From the NCBI GenBank assembly GCA_945893365.1, contig CAMDED010000033.1, positions 1 to 56,636 on the forward strand: a stretch of 56,636 bases of DNA. Direction: 5' to 3'. Source of the stretch: Candidatus Sulfopaludibacter sp. SbA3. GTDB taxonomy: Bacteria > Acidobacteriota > Terriglobia > Bryobacterales > Bryobacteraceae. The position numbers and the translations under genes were made by a program. Shown one piece after another: positions 23,634 through 32,897 of the stretch (position 1 is the stretch's first letter; every line of letters starts with the position of its first letter). The notes beneath the pieces are model-generated. The model worked only from the letters and a program-made list of their open reading frames with translations. It did not search any database and was not told the DNA's origin.

Positions 23634-26600
23634 ACTTAAGGAAGAAACCGTCCTTGAAACGCCGCTCCTGCTGTTCGACTGCCGGTTCGCGGATGGACAG
23701 ACGGAGCGGTGGAGCACGCACCGCGCGGCGGTGGGTGAAGACGAGTACGCGCCGCGGGTCCTGCGGCACAACCTGTTCGAGATGCAGACCGCGTCCGATC
23801 AAGGGGTGGACGGGATCCCAAGAGTTTCGATTACGCTCGGGAACGCCGATTCTCACTTTTCGCAGCTCGAGCGATCGGTCGGGTGGAAAGGCGCGAAGCT
23901 CACGGTACGGTTTCTATTCTTCAATTTGAAATTGAATACGGCAGCGAGCGAGAGCACGATTCTGTTTCAGGGAATTGCGAATCCGCCGGACGAGATCACG
24001 GAATCGACTTTCCGGGTAACGGCTATCAACCGGATGAGCATGCAGCGCGTTCTGCTGCCCGATGTACGGGTGCAGCGGCGGTGCCCCTGGGAGTTTCCAG
24101 CGACGGCGGCGCAGCGGGAAGAAGCGATCACCGGCGGCGAGAAGGCGCAGTATTCGCGTTTCTTCAGATGCGGGTACTCGCCGGACATAGAGGGCGGCGC
24201 CGGTAATCTGAACGGGGCGACGCCGTATACGTCGTGCAATTACACGCGCGCGGATTGCGAGGCGCGCGGGATGTTCCGCAGCGACCAGAACAGCCAGATT
24301 ACGCGCAGGTTCGGGGGCGTGGAGTTCGTGCCTTCCTCGGTGCTGGTGAGAAGCTACGGCGAAAAGGGCATGCACACTTCGGCGCTGTCGGCGAACGAAG
24401 CGCGGTACAACGACTTCGTACCGCTAATCTATGGGACCGCGTGGCACACGCCGTCGATCGTCTTCGCGCGGAACGACGGGAATCTGACGCACATGGAAGT
24501 GCTGCTGGGCATGGGCGAAATGCAGGGCTTGTTGAAGGTGCTGGTGAACGATATCGAGATTCCGCCGGGACAGGCGGGACGAAACATGGGCGGGACCGGC
24601 TGGTACAATCTGCCGGGCTCGGGCAATCGGACGGGCAATTTCAATCTGGATTTCAAGGATGGCGGAGGCAATCCGGCGGGCGACCCTTACGGGAGTATGG
24701 TCTACCTCTCCCTGGTGGTTCCGAATCGCGTCAACGACGGGCGCTCCCTGCCGCACGTCAAGGTTCTGATCCAAGGCATGAAGTTACCGCAATTTCAGGA
24801 GGATGGAACATTCGTGGATCTGCTGTTCTCGAGCAATCCCGCATGGATTCTGCTCGATCTTCTGCGAAGGAGCGGCTGGACTTTGGCGGAGATCGATCTC
24901 TCGAGTTTCGCCCGGACCGCGGACTACTGCAACGAGTCGATCCAGGCGACCGACCTGAACGGCAATACGGTGAACGTGCCGCGATTCCACTGCAACCTGG
25001 TGCTGAAGAGCCGGCGGAGCGCGGCGGACGTGATTCGCGGTATTCGCAACGCCTCGCGGCTGTATCTTACCTACGGGACGGGCGGCGGGTTGCTCCAAGT
25101 GCGGGTTGAGAACGCGCTGGCCTTACAGCACGCGGTGAAACCGGCCTGGAGTAACGCCAATGCGACGCTGGACGGCGCCTGGCCGAGCTACGAATTTGGC
25201 GACGGGGCATCGGGGACCTCCGGAATCGCGCGCAGGGAAAACGGAGAGCCGAGCGTGCGCCTCTGGTCCCGCGGCAGCGCCGACACGCCGAATCGATTCT
25301 CCGTGGAGTTTCAGGACGAGTTCAACGAGTATCAGCAGGATAGCTTCTCGCTGGTGGATGTGGACGATCTGAACAAGACCGGGCAGGAGATCACCGCTCC
25401 CCTTACGGTTCTGGGAATTCCGAGCTATGAGCAGGCCGCGCGGATTCTGAAGTTCAATCTGGACAAGGCGCTCAGGGGCAACATGTATGTCGAGTTCGAG
25501 ACCAGCGTGCGAGCGATCGGGCTGAGCCCCGGCGACATCATTACCCTTACTTACCTGAAGGAAGGCTTCCTGCGGCAGCCGTTTCGCGTGCTGCGTATCG
25601 CGCCCGGCATGAATTACAGGACCGCGCGCATCACGGCTCAGATTCACAGCGACGCCTGGTACGCGGACACGAATGGCCAAGTCGACGGGAATTCCCCAGG
25701 GCGGCAGCCGGGATTCAGCATGGGATTGCCGCGGCCTCTCATCGGGGATGTCGCGGATGCCGACGGCGCGATTCAGTTTGGCCTGTCCGAGAACGCAACC
25801 GAGGGGACTGACGGCACGCAGACCGTTGAACTATCCGCCGGATTTCTCTCGCCCGTCAGCGCAGGCCCGAGCGACTTGAGGATTCCGCTCGTGAGCCTCG
25901 TGGCAACGATCGAGCAGGTTGGCGGAACGCTTGCCGGAGACCGGCAACTGTTTTACGGGACAAGCGCCGTCGACAGCGGCGGGCGGGAAACCGGGCTCTC
26001 ATTCCTGGTGACCGCGCAAACGCCAGGCGCGACGAATACGAACTCGGTGACGATCACGGGACTCAGTTTTCCACCCGCCACCGCGAGCTACCACGTCTAT
26101 CGGGGAAGCAATCCCGCCCAACTATTCCGGATCGCATCCGGACAGGCGCTCTCGGAGCAGTTCACGGACACGGGGCTGGCCGCGCAGCTGATTCCCGCGC
26201 CCGATTCCAATTTCGACCACGCCAACTTCTATTGGCGGCCGGAGCTGCAGCCCGAACTCGCCGCGACGATACACTCCTCGGGAACGGTGGGAAATGCATC
26301 AATGGACGCGCCAGTGAATGAGTACCGCGGCGCGGTTGCGCGTATTACTAAGGGAAAAGGCGCGGGACAGGAACGCGAGGTGACCGCGAATAGCGCCACC
26401 ACGCTAACTCTAAAGAGCGCGTGGGACTTTGAACCGGACGCGACCAGCAAGTTCGCGGTGGCCGAATCGAGCTGGCGGTTCGGAGCGACGGGCAAGACAA
26501 GTCCGGTGAAGTTTGCGGTTCCGAACCGCGCTGGGGCGACGATACATGTGACGGGCGTGGCCGCGAACGACGTGGAATCGCCGCTTGCGCTGGCGACGGT

Positions 26601-27540
26601 GACGCGATGGTACCTCGCGGGCGCGGTGGTTCCGGGTTCCGACGCCGACGTTCCACCGGAACCGGTGTTCGGCATGGGGGTGTCGCCATCGGGCGGAGGG
26701 CTCGATCTGAGCGGCGTAGCGTTTGCGAGCCTGGTGAACACGCGAACTGTCGCGGCGGCGACTCTCCTGCTATATTACTGGGACGAATTGGCGGAGGTCC
26801 CGCAGGCGACTCTGAGCGCAGCCTTGGAGACGGAGGCTACGACAGTCGACTTGTCGAATCCCACGACAGCGGCAGCCGGCTCGTTCGTGCAGATCGCGGG
26901 CGAGGTTCTGGCCGTGGCCGAGGTGCAGAATGGCGGACTGCTGCTGGTGGTCGGCAGGGGCGCTCTGGGCAGTACGGCAGAGGCGCATCCGGCGCTCTCC
27001 CGTGTGTATCCATTGAGCAGAAAGGCATTCATCGCGCCCTTTCCACGGGACTTCTTCGGGAGCCCCGCAAGCGGCAGTTGGAGCTTTCAGGTGACGATTC
27101 CAGACGTGAGGGTAGCGAGCGCCGAGCTATTTCTAACGAACCAGCAGGGTAACGGTCCAACGGCCGCGGTGTGCGTGACACAGACCACGGATTATGGGCT
27201 GAGAACACTGTCGGGCGGGCAGTACTCGATTCAGGTGGAGGGCTTCCTACCGATTCAAAATGCGTTAGCGCCGGATCTGGTGGTGGATGCGGCGCACTCG
27301 GTGCGCGACGTCTTCGCGGTGGTTTCAGAAGCGCCTATAGGCGGACCGATCGAACTGCAGCTTCGCCAGAACGACGCCGTCTACTGCGCACTTACTATTG
27401 CGGCGGGCACGACGATTTCAAACGCCGTAAACGGCTTCGGACTTCCGCCTCTCGCCGCCGGCTCGCGGCTCTCTTTGGATGTGACAGCGGTAGGGATCGA
27501 GGCCCCCGGCTCAGATTTGACCGTCACGGTTAGGCTGTAG
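23617..27540 (+). CDS. Tail hub/tip protein: gpL-like Cys4 domain fused to gpJ-like hub
   Basis: This 1307-residue protein is counted from ATG 23617; a TTG 6 bases earlier is also possible. Residues ~1-240 resemble DUF2163/gpL tail-tip proteins and hold four Cys in order RRCPWEF (156), FFRCGY (185), YTSC (207), DC (214), followed by RRFGGVEF. That is the pattern of the lambda gpL C-terminal domain that binds an iron-sulfur cluster. Residues ~350-700 look like the hub barrel of gpJ (YLSLVVPNRVNDGRSLPHVKV-type strands, NASRLYLTYGTGGGLLQVR). The rest is a chain of FN3/Ig-like domains (SYHVYRGSNPAQLF). It forms the baseplate centre and probably contacts the host. Confidence 0.75.
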   Translation: MPTIFELKEETVLETPLLLFDCRFADGQTERWSTHRAAVGEDEYAPRVLRHNLFEMQTASDQGVDGIPRVSITLGNADSHFSQLERSVGWKGAKLTVRFLFFNLKLNTAASESTILFQGIANPPDEITESTFRVTAINRMSMQRVLLPDVRVQRRCPWEFPATAAQREEAITGGEKAQYSRFFRCGYSPDIEGGAGNLNGATPYTSCNYTRADCEARGMFRSDQNSQITRRFGGVEFVPSSVLVRSYGEKGMHTSALSANEARYNDFVPLIYGTAWHTPSIVFARNDGNLTHMEVLLGMGEMQGLLKVLVNDIEIPPGQAGRNMGGTGWYNLPGSGNRTGNFNLDFKDGGGNPAGDPYGSMVYLSLVVPNRVNDGRSLPHVKVLIQGMKLPQFQEDGTFVDLLFSSNPAWILLDLLRRSGWTLAEIDLSSFARTADYCNESIQATDLNGNTVNVPRFHCNLVLKSRRSAADVIRGIRNASRLYLTYGTGGGLLQVRVENALALQHAVKPAWSNANATLDGAWPSYEFGDGASGTSGIARRENGEPSVRLWSRGSADTPNRFSVEFQDEFNEYQQDSFSLVDVDDLNKTGQEITAPLTVLGIPSYEQAARILKFNLDKALRGNMYVEFETSVRAIGLSPGDIITLTYLKEGFLRQPFRVLRIAPGMNYRTARITAQIHSDAWYADTNGQVDGNSPGRQPGFSMGLPRPLIGDVADADGAIQFGLSENATEGTDGTQTVELSAGFLSPVSAGPSDLRIPLVSLVATIEQVGGTLAGDRQLFYGTSAVDSGGRETGLSFLVTAQTPGATNTNSVTITGLSFPPATASYHVYRGSNPAQLFRIASGQALSEQFTDTGLAAQLIPAPDSNFDHANFYWRPELQPELAATIHSSGTVGNASMDAPVNEYRGAVARITKGKGAGQEREVTANSATTLTLKSAWDFEPDATSKFAVAESSWRFGATGKTSPVKFAVPNRAGATIHVTGVAANDVESPLALATVTRWYLAGAVVPGSDADVPPEPVFGMGVSPSGGGLDLSGVAFASLVNTRTVAAATLLLYYWDELAEVPQATLSAALETEATTVDLSNPTTAAAGSFVQIAGEVLAVAEVQNGGLLLVVGRGALGSTAEAHPALSRVYPLSRKAFIAPFPRDFFGSPASGSWSFQVTIPDVRVASAELFLTNQQGNGPTAAVCVTQTTDYGLRTLSGGQYSIQVEGFLPIQNALAPDLVVDAAHSVRDVFAVVSEAPIGGPIELQLRQNDAVYCALTIAAGTTISNAVNGFGLPPLAAGSRLSLDVTAVGIEAPGSDLTVTVRL

Positions 27541-27546
27541 GATCCG

Positions 27547-30243
27547 ATGCCTGAGACGCTACAAAAGCTTAGTCCACACCGCGATCTTCAGTGCTACTTC
27601 GAGCGGCCGTCGGCGATCGCGGCGCTGAGCGAGACGAGCGCAAGCGGCTTCACGGTGTCGGGATCGTGGAGGCAGCAGTTCGACTGGACCGTGGTTGAAT
27701 GGAACCGCGACAACGTGTTCGAGCATCCTTCGTTTCGCAACCTGCCGGACGGAGATCTGAGCGGCCTTCAGCTGACGTATCGCGAAACGCGGCAGAACTG
27801 CATTCCAATGGATTCGAACTTGTATCCGACGGTCGATTGGCCGTACCTGCGGATATGGGCGGAATCGGGAGGGGTGGAGAGTCTGTATAAGGTGCGTTTA
27901 CTCGACCACGCGACGCCGCTCGAAGGCTCGTATACGTCCGCTTCAGCGACGTTCGAGCTGCAGGGCGAACCCACTCCGGGCGACTATGTCGAACTAGCGT
28001 GGGAAAACGAGCATCACACCTACAAGCTGCTGGGCGCCGACACCCTGGCGGACGCGGCCCAGGCGATCGTCGAGAGCGTGAACGCTTTCTCGCCTGTCAT
28101 GCAAGCGACGCGGAGCGGGGAGTCCATTACTCTGACTCATGTGGGGACGGCGGGCGCGAACGGAAACCGGATTGGCGTAACCGCGAACGTATCGGGGGCA
28201 CATACCGAAAACTGGTCGGCTGCCTGGCAGAGATTGAGCGGAGGCGCTTCGCCGTCGAAGTGGCAGGTGAGTCTCAGCATGGGATCGCTCACGGCGATCG
28301 ACGGCCGTCAGGTTCCGGCGGCTTCGATTCGCAAGATGCGCTGGACGTACGCGACAGACTTGCAGGCGGGCGCGTACGCGAGGGGCGAGTTCGGCGTGAC
28401 GGTGTCAAACTGGCAGGTCACGGGCACCAATCGCGTGTACCAGGTTGCGGGGCCGGGAAGCTGGCGCGCGGAAGACGATTCGGGGGATCTCGTGTACGGC
28501 GGAACGTGGAGCGAATCGCGGGGAAATTTTTCGGGGGGATCGATTCATCGGACGATGTCGCCCGGCGCGAGCGTATCGTGGACATACCGGGCGCCGCAAA
28601 CGCATCGACTCTATCTGGGCACACGGAAAGCGGCGAATGGCGCGACGGTCGCAATAACAGTTGACGGCGGAACGCCCAACGTTCAGATTCTCTCGCTTCC
28701 GATCGAGGATGTGCTGGTGCGAGCGCCGCTCGGCACGTTCGCGGCCAACACGGTTCACACCGTCACCGCGACGCACATCGGAACAGTGGGACAGTTCTTC
28801 TACCTCGATTTCTTCGAGATTGCAGTTCCCACGCAGAACCTTCCCGACGTACCGGCGGACTCCCTGACGACCCTAGCCACCGACTGGGATACGGACCACT
28901 CGATCGCCGTTGCGCCGGAGAGAACGGCCTGGATGATCAAGTCGCTGGGGTTCGAGGGTAGAGCGAATCATTACGTTGGCGCTCTGTGGTTCTATGAACT
29001 GGTGCGGCAAGGGCACGCGTACGCATTGGGGACCGTTACGTTCAACGGTTCGCCGGCGTTTGGCGAGCTCACGAGCATTGCCCTTGGGCCTACGGTTCTG
29101 GAGCGCGCGAACCTGATTGGCGACACTGCGGCCAGTATCGCGCGGGCATTCGAACTACTGATCAACAACGGCTCGACGGGCGTGTGGGCGGAGGCCGCGG
29201 GCGCCGTGCTGACGATCCATGCCCGGGCGATGGGCGCGGAAGGGAACGCGATTGCGCTTGCGGCGAGTCCGGCGAGCGGGGCGTTTTCCGGACAGGTCGG
29301 CGGCAGCGCGCTTACCGGCGGGATCGACGGCGAATGGTACACCGATCTGGGATCGGTCCCACGGGTGAACCGGGCCGCGCGGGATTGGGGCCGGAGCTTC
29401 ATCAAAGCGATGAAAAGCTACGGCATCGCCGTGGCGTCGGCGTTCAGCATGGAGTTGCAGCACGGCGACCCGTCGGCGGCGGTGGGGATCGCACAGCGCT
29501 ATCCCAGTCAGAATCCGGTGCTGCTCAACACGCCTGCGCTGCAAACGAATTTTTCCCCCACGAGTCTGACGTATTGGAAACAGGTTTACCTTGACATGGC
29601 GACCGTGACGGCCGAGGCTGGGCAGACGCCGTATCTGCAATTCGGCGAAGTACAGTGGTGGTACTTTCCTTACGACGGATCGGGAATGCCCTTCCACGAT
29701 GCCTACTCGACCGCTACATTCGCGGCGGCTTATGGGAGGAGCATGCACGTGTTCGCGGACCAATTTTCCTCGCCTGTTCCGTATCCGGAGGAGATGCAGT
29801 TTCTATCGGGACTGATTGGCAACTTCACCGATCAGATCATTCAATATGTTCGGGGAACGTATCCGGCGGCGCGCTTTGAGGTGCTGTATCCACCCGATGT
29901 GAACGATACTCCTCTCAACACGGCCGTGAACTTTCCCGCGGGCGCGTGGACTCCCGCGAAACTCGAGTGTCTGAAGACGGAAAACTTCACCTACACGGGC
30001 AATCGGGACATGAATAGGGCGAAAGATTCCATCAAGCTGCCGGCACAACTCGGATTTCCTCGCGACAAGACCAGTCACTTGATAGGAATCGGCGATTACA
30101 CGACGCCGTGGGCGCGGGAGGTTCGCGCTTGCAAGGCTGAAGGGATGGAGTCCGTCGTACTGTTCGCTCTCGACCAGTTCTGCCTCATCGGCTATCCAAC
30201 GCCCCTTGAGAAAGGCGCCCGGCGCAGCACGCGCCAAGGCTGA
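27547..30243 (+). CDS. Terminal tail fibre/tip protein with glycosidase-like region
   Basis: This 898-residue protein is the last cassette gene, 6 bases after the hub. Two copies of a small domain (near residues 130-220 and 495-590) share a helix with A..IV/IARA...IN, then LTHVGTAGANGNRIGV or LTIHARAMGAEGNAIAL. A beta-sandwich lies between them. Residues ~600-890 look like a TIM-barrel hydrolase: WGRSFIKAMKSYGIAVASAF, then candidate acids Glu636 (FSMELQHGD) and Glu701 (LQFGEVQWWYF), and MESVVLFALDQFCLIGYP. GTA loci also end in a protein with a TIM-barrel-like domain. It is probably a receptor-binding or cell-wall glycan-cutting tip. Confidence 0.65.
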   Translation: MPETLQKLSPHRDLQCYFERPSAIAALSETSASGFTVSGSWRQQFDWTVVEWNRDNVFEHPSFRNLPDGDLSGLQLTYRETRQNCIPMDSNLYPTVDWPYLRIWAESGGVESLYKVRLLDHATPLEGSYTSASATFELQGEPTPGDYVELAWENEHHTYKLLGADTLADAAQAIVESVNAFSPVMQATRSGESITLTHVGTAGANGNRIGVTANVSGAHTENWSAAWQRLSGGASPSKWQVSLSMGSLTAIDGRQVPAASIRKMRWTYATDLQAGAYARGEFGVTVSNWQVTGTNRVYQVAGPGSWRAEDDSGDLVYGGTWSESRGNFSGGSIHRTMSPGASVSWTYRAPQTHRLYLGTRKAANGATVAITVDGGTPNVQILSLPIEDVLVRAPLGTFAANTVHTVTATHIGTVGQFFYLDFFEIAVPTQNLPDVPADSLTTLATDWDTDHSIAVAPERTAWMIKSLGFEGRANHYVGALWFYELVRQGHAYALGTVTFNGSPAFGELTSIALGPTVLERANLIGDTAASIARAFELLINNGSTGVWAEAAGAVLTIHARAMGAEGNAIALAASPASGAFSGQVGGSALTGGIDGEWYTDLGSVPRVNRAARDWGRSFIKAMKSYGIAVASAFSMELQHGDPSAAVGIAQRYPSQNPVLLNTPALQTNFSPTSLTYWKQVYLDMATVTAEAGQTPYLQFGEVQWWYFPYDGSGMPFHDAYSTATFAAAYGRSMHVFADQFSSPVPYPEEMQFLSGLIGNFTDQIIQYVRGTYPAARFEVLYPPDVNDTPLNTAVNFPAGAWTPAKLECLKTENFTYTGNRDMNRAKDSIKLPAQLGFPRDKTSHLIGIGDYTTPWAREVRACKAEGMESVVLFALDQFCLIGYPTPLEKGARRSTRQG

Positions 30244-30277
30244 TTGACACCCGGCGGCATCTCATCCAACATGATGT

Positions 30278-31468
30278 TTGGTACTTGTTCAGAGCGTTTC
30301 CAAACTTTACCGCCTTTACAAACGCCCCGCCGATCGAATCCGCGAATCGCTCCCCTTCGCATCTCCTCGTCATTCAGACTTTTGGGCGCTGCGCGACATC
30401 AGCTTTGGCCTGGAACGAGGCGAATCGCTCGGTCTGGTGGGCCCGAACGGCTGCGGAAAAAGCACGCTCCTTCAAATTGTCAGCGGAATCCTTCAGCCCA
30501 CGGCCGGCAGGGTAGTCACCCAAGGCCGAGTGGCTGCATTGCTTGAGCTCGGCGCAGGTTTCAACCCCGAATTCACGGGGCGGGAGAACGTATTCCTGAA
30601 TGGTGAGATCATGGGCTTGAGCCGGCGGGAGATTGCCCGGTCGCTTCCGTCGATCGAAGCTTTTGCCGAGATTGGAACCTTCATCGAGCGCCCGGTAAAA
30701 GAATATTCGAGCGGCATGTACGTCAGGCTGGCGTTCGCGACGGCCATTCATGTGGAGCCGGAAATTTTGATTGTGGATGAGGCGCTCGCAGTGGGCGACG
30801 CCATATTTGCAAACCGGTGCATCCGGAAGTTCGAGGAGCTGAAGCGAAACGGCGTGACTGTGCTGTTCGTATCGCACGATCTCGGGTTGGTGAAACAGAT
30901 TTCGAATCGCGCGATTCTGCTGCTGAACGGAAGGATCGAAGCGGAAGGCGAGCCGAGTCACGTGATGAACAAGTACATAGGATTGGTGCTGGCGAAGCAG
31001 CGCGAGCCGGTTCGTTCGAGCGCTCTTGAATCGAGCAACCGGCATGGCGACGGCACAAGCGAGATCCTTTCCGTCCACTTGCTGGGAGCGCCAGGCGAAC
31101 CCGTAGGCGCGATTGCGGCCGGCGAAGACGCGACCGTTCGCGTCCGCTGCCGTTTTCACAGGGACGTGACGGATCCGATGGTCGGCATTCTGGTTCGCAC
31201 GCGGACGGGAATGGATGTTTACGGGACGAACACGCGGATCGAAAATCAACGTTTGGGCAGTTTCGCGGCCGGCGAGGAAGCTGTGATCGATTTCCGGTTT
31301 GCCTGCTGGCTGATTCCGCGGGAATACACGCTTACAGTGGCGACGCAGCACGCGGACGGATCGAGCCACGACTGGCTGGACGACGTAGTGGCGTTCGAGG
31401 TCGCCGGTTCGGGAGAGCGCGCGGGCGTAGCGGATCTGCGCGCTCGAGTCGAGGTGAAACGGACGTGA
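30278..31468 (+). CDS. Wzt-type polysaccharide ABC transporter ATP-binding protein (orphan)
   Basis: This is a 396-residue protein. The ATPase has Walker A GPNGCGKST (residues 55-63), signature EYSSGMYVRLAFATAIHVEP, and Walker B EILIVDEALAVGD. The extra C-terminal beta-sandwich (~residues 255-395, VRCRFHRDVTDPMVGILVRT) is the Wzt_C domain that binds the O-antigen or other glycan chain before export. The frame has a stop just upstream, and TTG 30278 is the first usable start. No Wzm permease or glycan gene is adjacent, unlike typical wzm-wzt operons. Its stop overlaps the DUF167 start (GTGA), so it is coupled to the next genes. Confidence 0.88.
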   Translation: MVLVQSVSKLYRLYKRPADRIRESLPFASPRHSDFWALRDISFGLERGESLGLVGPNGCGKSTLLQIVSGILQPTAGRVVTQGRVAALLELGAGFNPEFTGRENVFLNGEIMGLSRREIARSLPSIEAFAEIGTFIERPVKEYSSGMYVRLAFATAIHVEPEILIVDEALAVGDAIFANRCIRKFEELKRNGVTVLFVSHDLGLVKQISNRAILLLNGRIEAEGEPSHVMNKYIGLVLAKQREPVRSSALESSNRHGDGTSEILSVHLLGAPGEPVGAIAAGEDATVRVRCRFHRDVTDPMVGILVRTRTGMDVYGTNTRIENQRLGSFAAGEEAVIDFRFACWLIPREYTLTVATQHADGSSHDWLDDVVAFEVAGSGERAGVADLRARVEVKRT

Positions 31469-31728
31469 GTGCGCGGATTTCCGTCAAAGTACATCCGCGG
31501 GCGAAGCGGACCGGGAGCGCTGGGAAGCTTGGCGACGCCTTCAAGATCGACGTCGCCGCGCCTGCGGAGGGAGGCAGGGCTAATGAGGCGTGCGTCGCCT
31601 ATCTGGCGGAATTGTTGGGAGTACCGCCGGCCGGGATCCGAATCCGAACCGGCTTGACGAGCCGCCTGAAGGCGATCGAAATCGACGGGATTACGCAAGG
31701 CGCGGCAGAGGAGAAACTAACCCGATGA
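31465..31728 (+). CDS. DUF167 (YggU-family) protein
   Basis: This 87-residue protein has the DUF167 signature: VKVHPRAKRTGSAGKLGDAF, DVAAPAEGGRANEACVAYLA, LLGVPPAGIRIRTGLTSRLK. GTG at 31465 overlaps the upstream stop, and the end overlaps the M24 peptidase start (ATGA). The family is small and widespread with no firmly assigned function. Confidence 0.85.
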   Translation: MSARISVKVHPRAKRTGSAGKLGDAFKIDVAAPAEGGRANEACVAYLAELLGVPPAGIRIRTGLTSRLKAIEIDGITQGAAEEKLTR

Positions 31729-32897
31729 ACGTAACGGAAATTCAGCAGGAGCTGCGACGGCAGGAACTCGATGGCTGGCTGTTCTTCGACCACCACCAAC
31801 GCGACCCGCTCGCGTACCGAGTGCTGGGCTTTCAGGCGCCTAGACTGTCGACGCGCCGCTGGTATTATCTGATTCCAGCCAATGGCGAGCCGCAAGGATT
31901 GGTTCATCGCATCGAAAGCGAGATGCTAAACGCTCTTCCGGGGAAGAAAACAAAGTATTCAAGCTGGAAGGAACAAACGGAGGGAATTGCGGCGATGCTG
32001 GGCGGGGCGAAGCGCGTGGCGATGCAGTATTCGCCGTTGTGCGCGATTCCCTACGTCGCCATGGTGGACGCGGGGACGGTGGAATTGATCCGCAGCCTCG
32101 GTTACGAAGTGAGCAGCTCCGCGGAGTTGATCCAGTATTTCGAGGCTCGCTGGACTTCGGCCAATCTTGAATCGCACCTGGAGGCCGGACGCCGCGTGGA
32201 CCGGGTGCGCCGCGAGGCGTTCGAATTGATTGGGGAGTGCATTCGAAACGGAGCGGCAATCCGCGAAATCGACGTGAAGCATTATATTCTCAGCCGCTTC
32301 GCCGAGAATAGAATGTTGACCGATCACGGGCCCATTGTCGGCGTCAATGCAAACGCGGCGAATCCCCACTATGAACCGTCGGAGAGCTCGTCCAGCGCGA
32401 TTCGCGCGGGCGATTTCGTGCTGCTCGATATGTGGGCCAAGCTCGATCAACCGGGCGCGGTGTACTACGACATCACCTGGAGCGGATACTGCGGGGCGAC
32501 GCCGACCGACGAAATGCGCAACGTGTTCGGCGTCGTAAGAGGGGCGCGAGACCGGGCGATCGACCGCGTCAAGACGGCTGTCGGGGCGGGTGAGGCCCTG
32601 CGCGGCTTCGAGGTTGACGATGCCGCCCGGGACTTCATTCGTAGCCAGGGATACGGCGAATACTTCGTGCATCGCACCGGTCACTCCATCGGGCAGGATG
32701 TCCATGGCAACGGCGCGAACATGGATAATCTGGAGACGCACGACGACCGCCGAGTTATTCCGGGCAGTTGCTTTTCGATCGAGCCGGGTATCTATCTTCG
32801 CGAATTCGGCGTACGCTCGGAAGTCAACGTATTCGTTGGGAACGACGAGGCGCGCGTAACGGGCGAGATCCAACGGGAATTGGTCATTATTCAGTAA
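31725..32897 (+). CDS. M24-family metallopeptidase (Xaa-Pro aminopeptidase-like)
   Basis: This is a 390-residue protein. An N-terminal creatinase-like domain is followed by the pita-bread catalytic domain. The expected metal ligands are seen in order: Asp in FVLLDMWAKL, Asp in VYYDITWSGYCG, His in VHRTGHSIGQDV, Glu in SIEPGIYL, Glu in VRSEVNVFV. The ATG at 31725 was chosen because it overlaps the DUF167 stop. It is cytoplasmic, with no signal peptide. It probably cleaves X-Pro dipeptides or related amides; substrate is not decided. Confidence 0.88.
   Translation: MNVTEIQQELRRQELDGWLFFDHHQRDPLAYRVLGFQAPRLSTRRWYYLIPANGEPQGLVHRIESEMLNALPGKKTKYSSWKEQTEGIAAMLGGAKRVAMQYSPLCAIPYVAMVDAGTVELIRSLGYEVSSSAELIQYFEARWTSANLESHLEAGRRVDRVRREAFELIGECIRNGAAIREIDVKHYILSRFAENRMLTDHGPIVGVNANAANPHYEPSESSSSAIRAGDFVLLDMWAKLDQPGAVYYDITWSGYCGATPTDEMRNVFGVVRGARDRAIDRVKTAVGAGEALRGFEVDDAARDFIRSQGYGEYFVHRTGHSIGQDVHGNGANMDNLETHDDRRVIPGSCFSIEPGIYLREFGVRSEVNVFVGNDEARVTGEIQRELVIIQ

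Larger units (their letters stand above)
13304..30243 (+). mobile_element. Tailed-phage particle cassette (prophage remnant or GTA-like element)
   Basis: This is a single uninterrupted plus-strand block in the standard order: terminase, portal, scaffold, coat, neck proteins, tail tube, tail chaperones, tape measure, distal tail, hub, fibre. No integrase, excisionase, repressor, replication, holin or endolysin gene and no tRNA-linked att repeat is visible in the block or its flanks. Base composition looks like the host's, and two host-type palindromic repeats are inserted between its genes. It could be a defective prophage, a prophage whose other genes lie elsewhere, or a domesticated gene-transfer-agent-like locus. 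The ends given are the outermost particle genes, not proven element borders. Confidence 0.8.

Noticed and set aside
13304-30243. Contractile tailocin interpretation
   Set aside because: No sheath or baseplate-wedge genes; intact terminase, portal and coat show a DNA-packing, non-contractile tailed particle.
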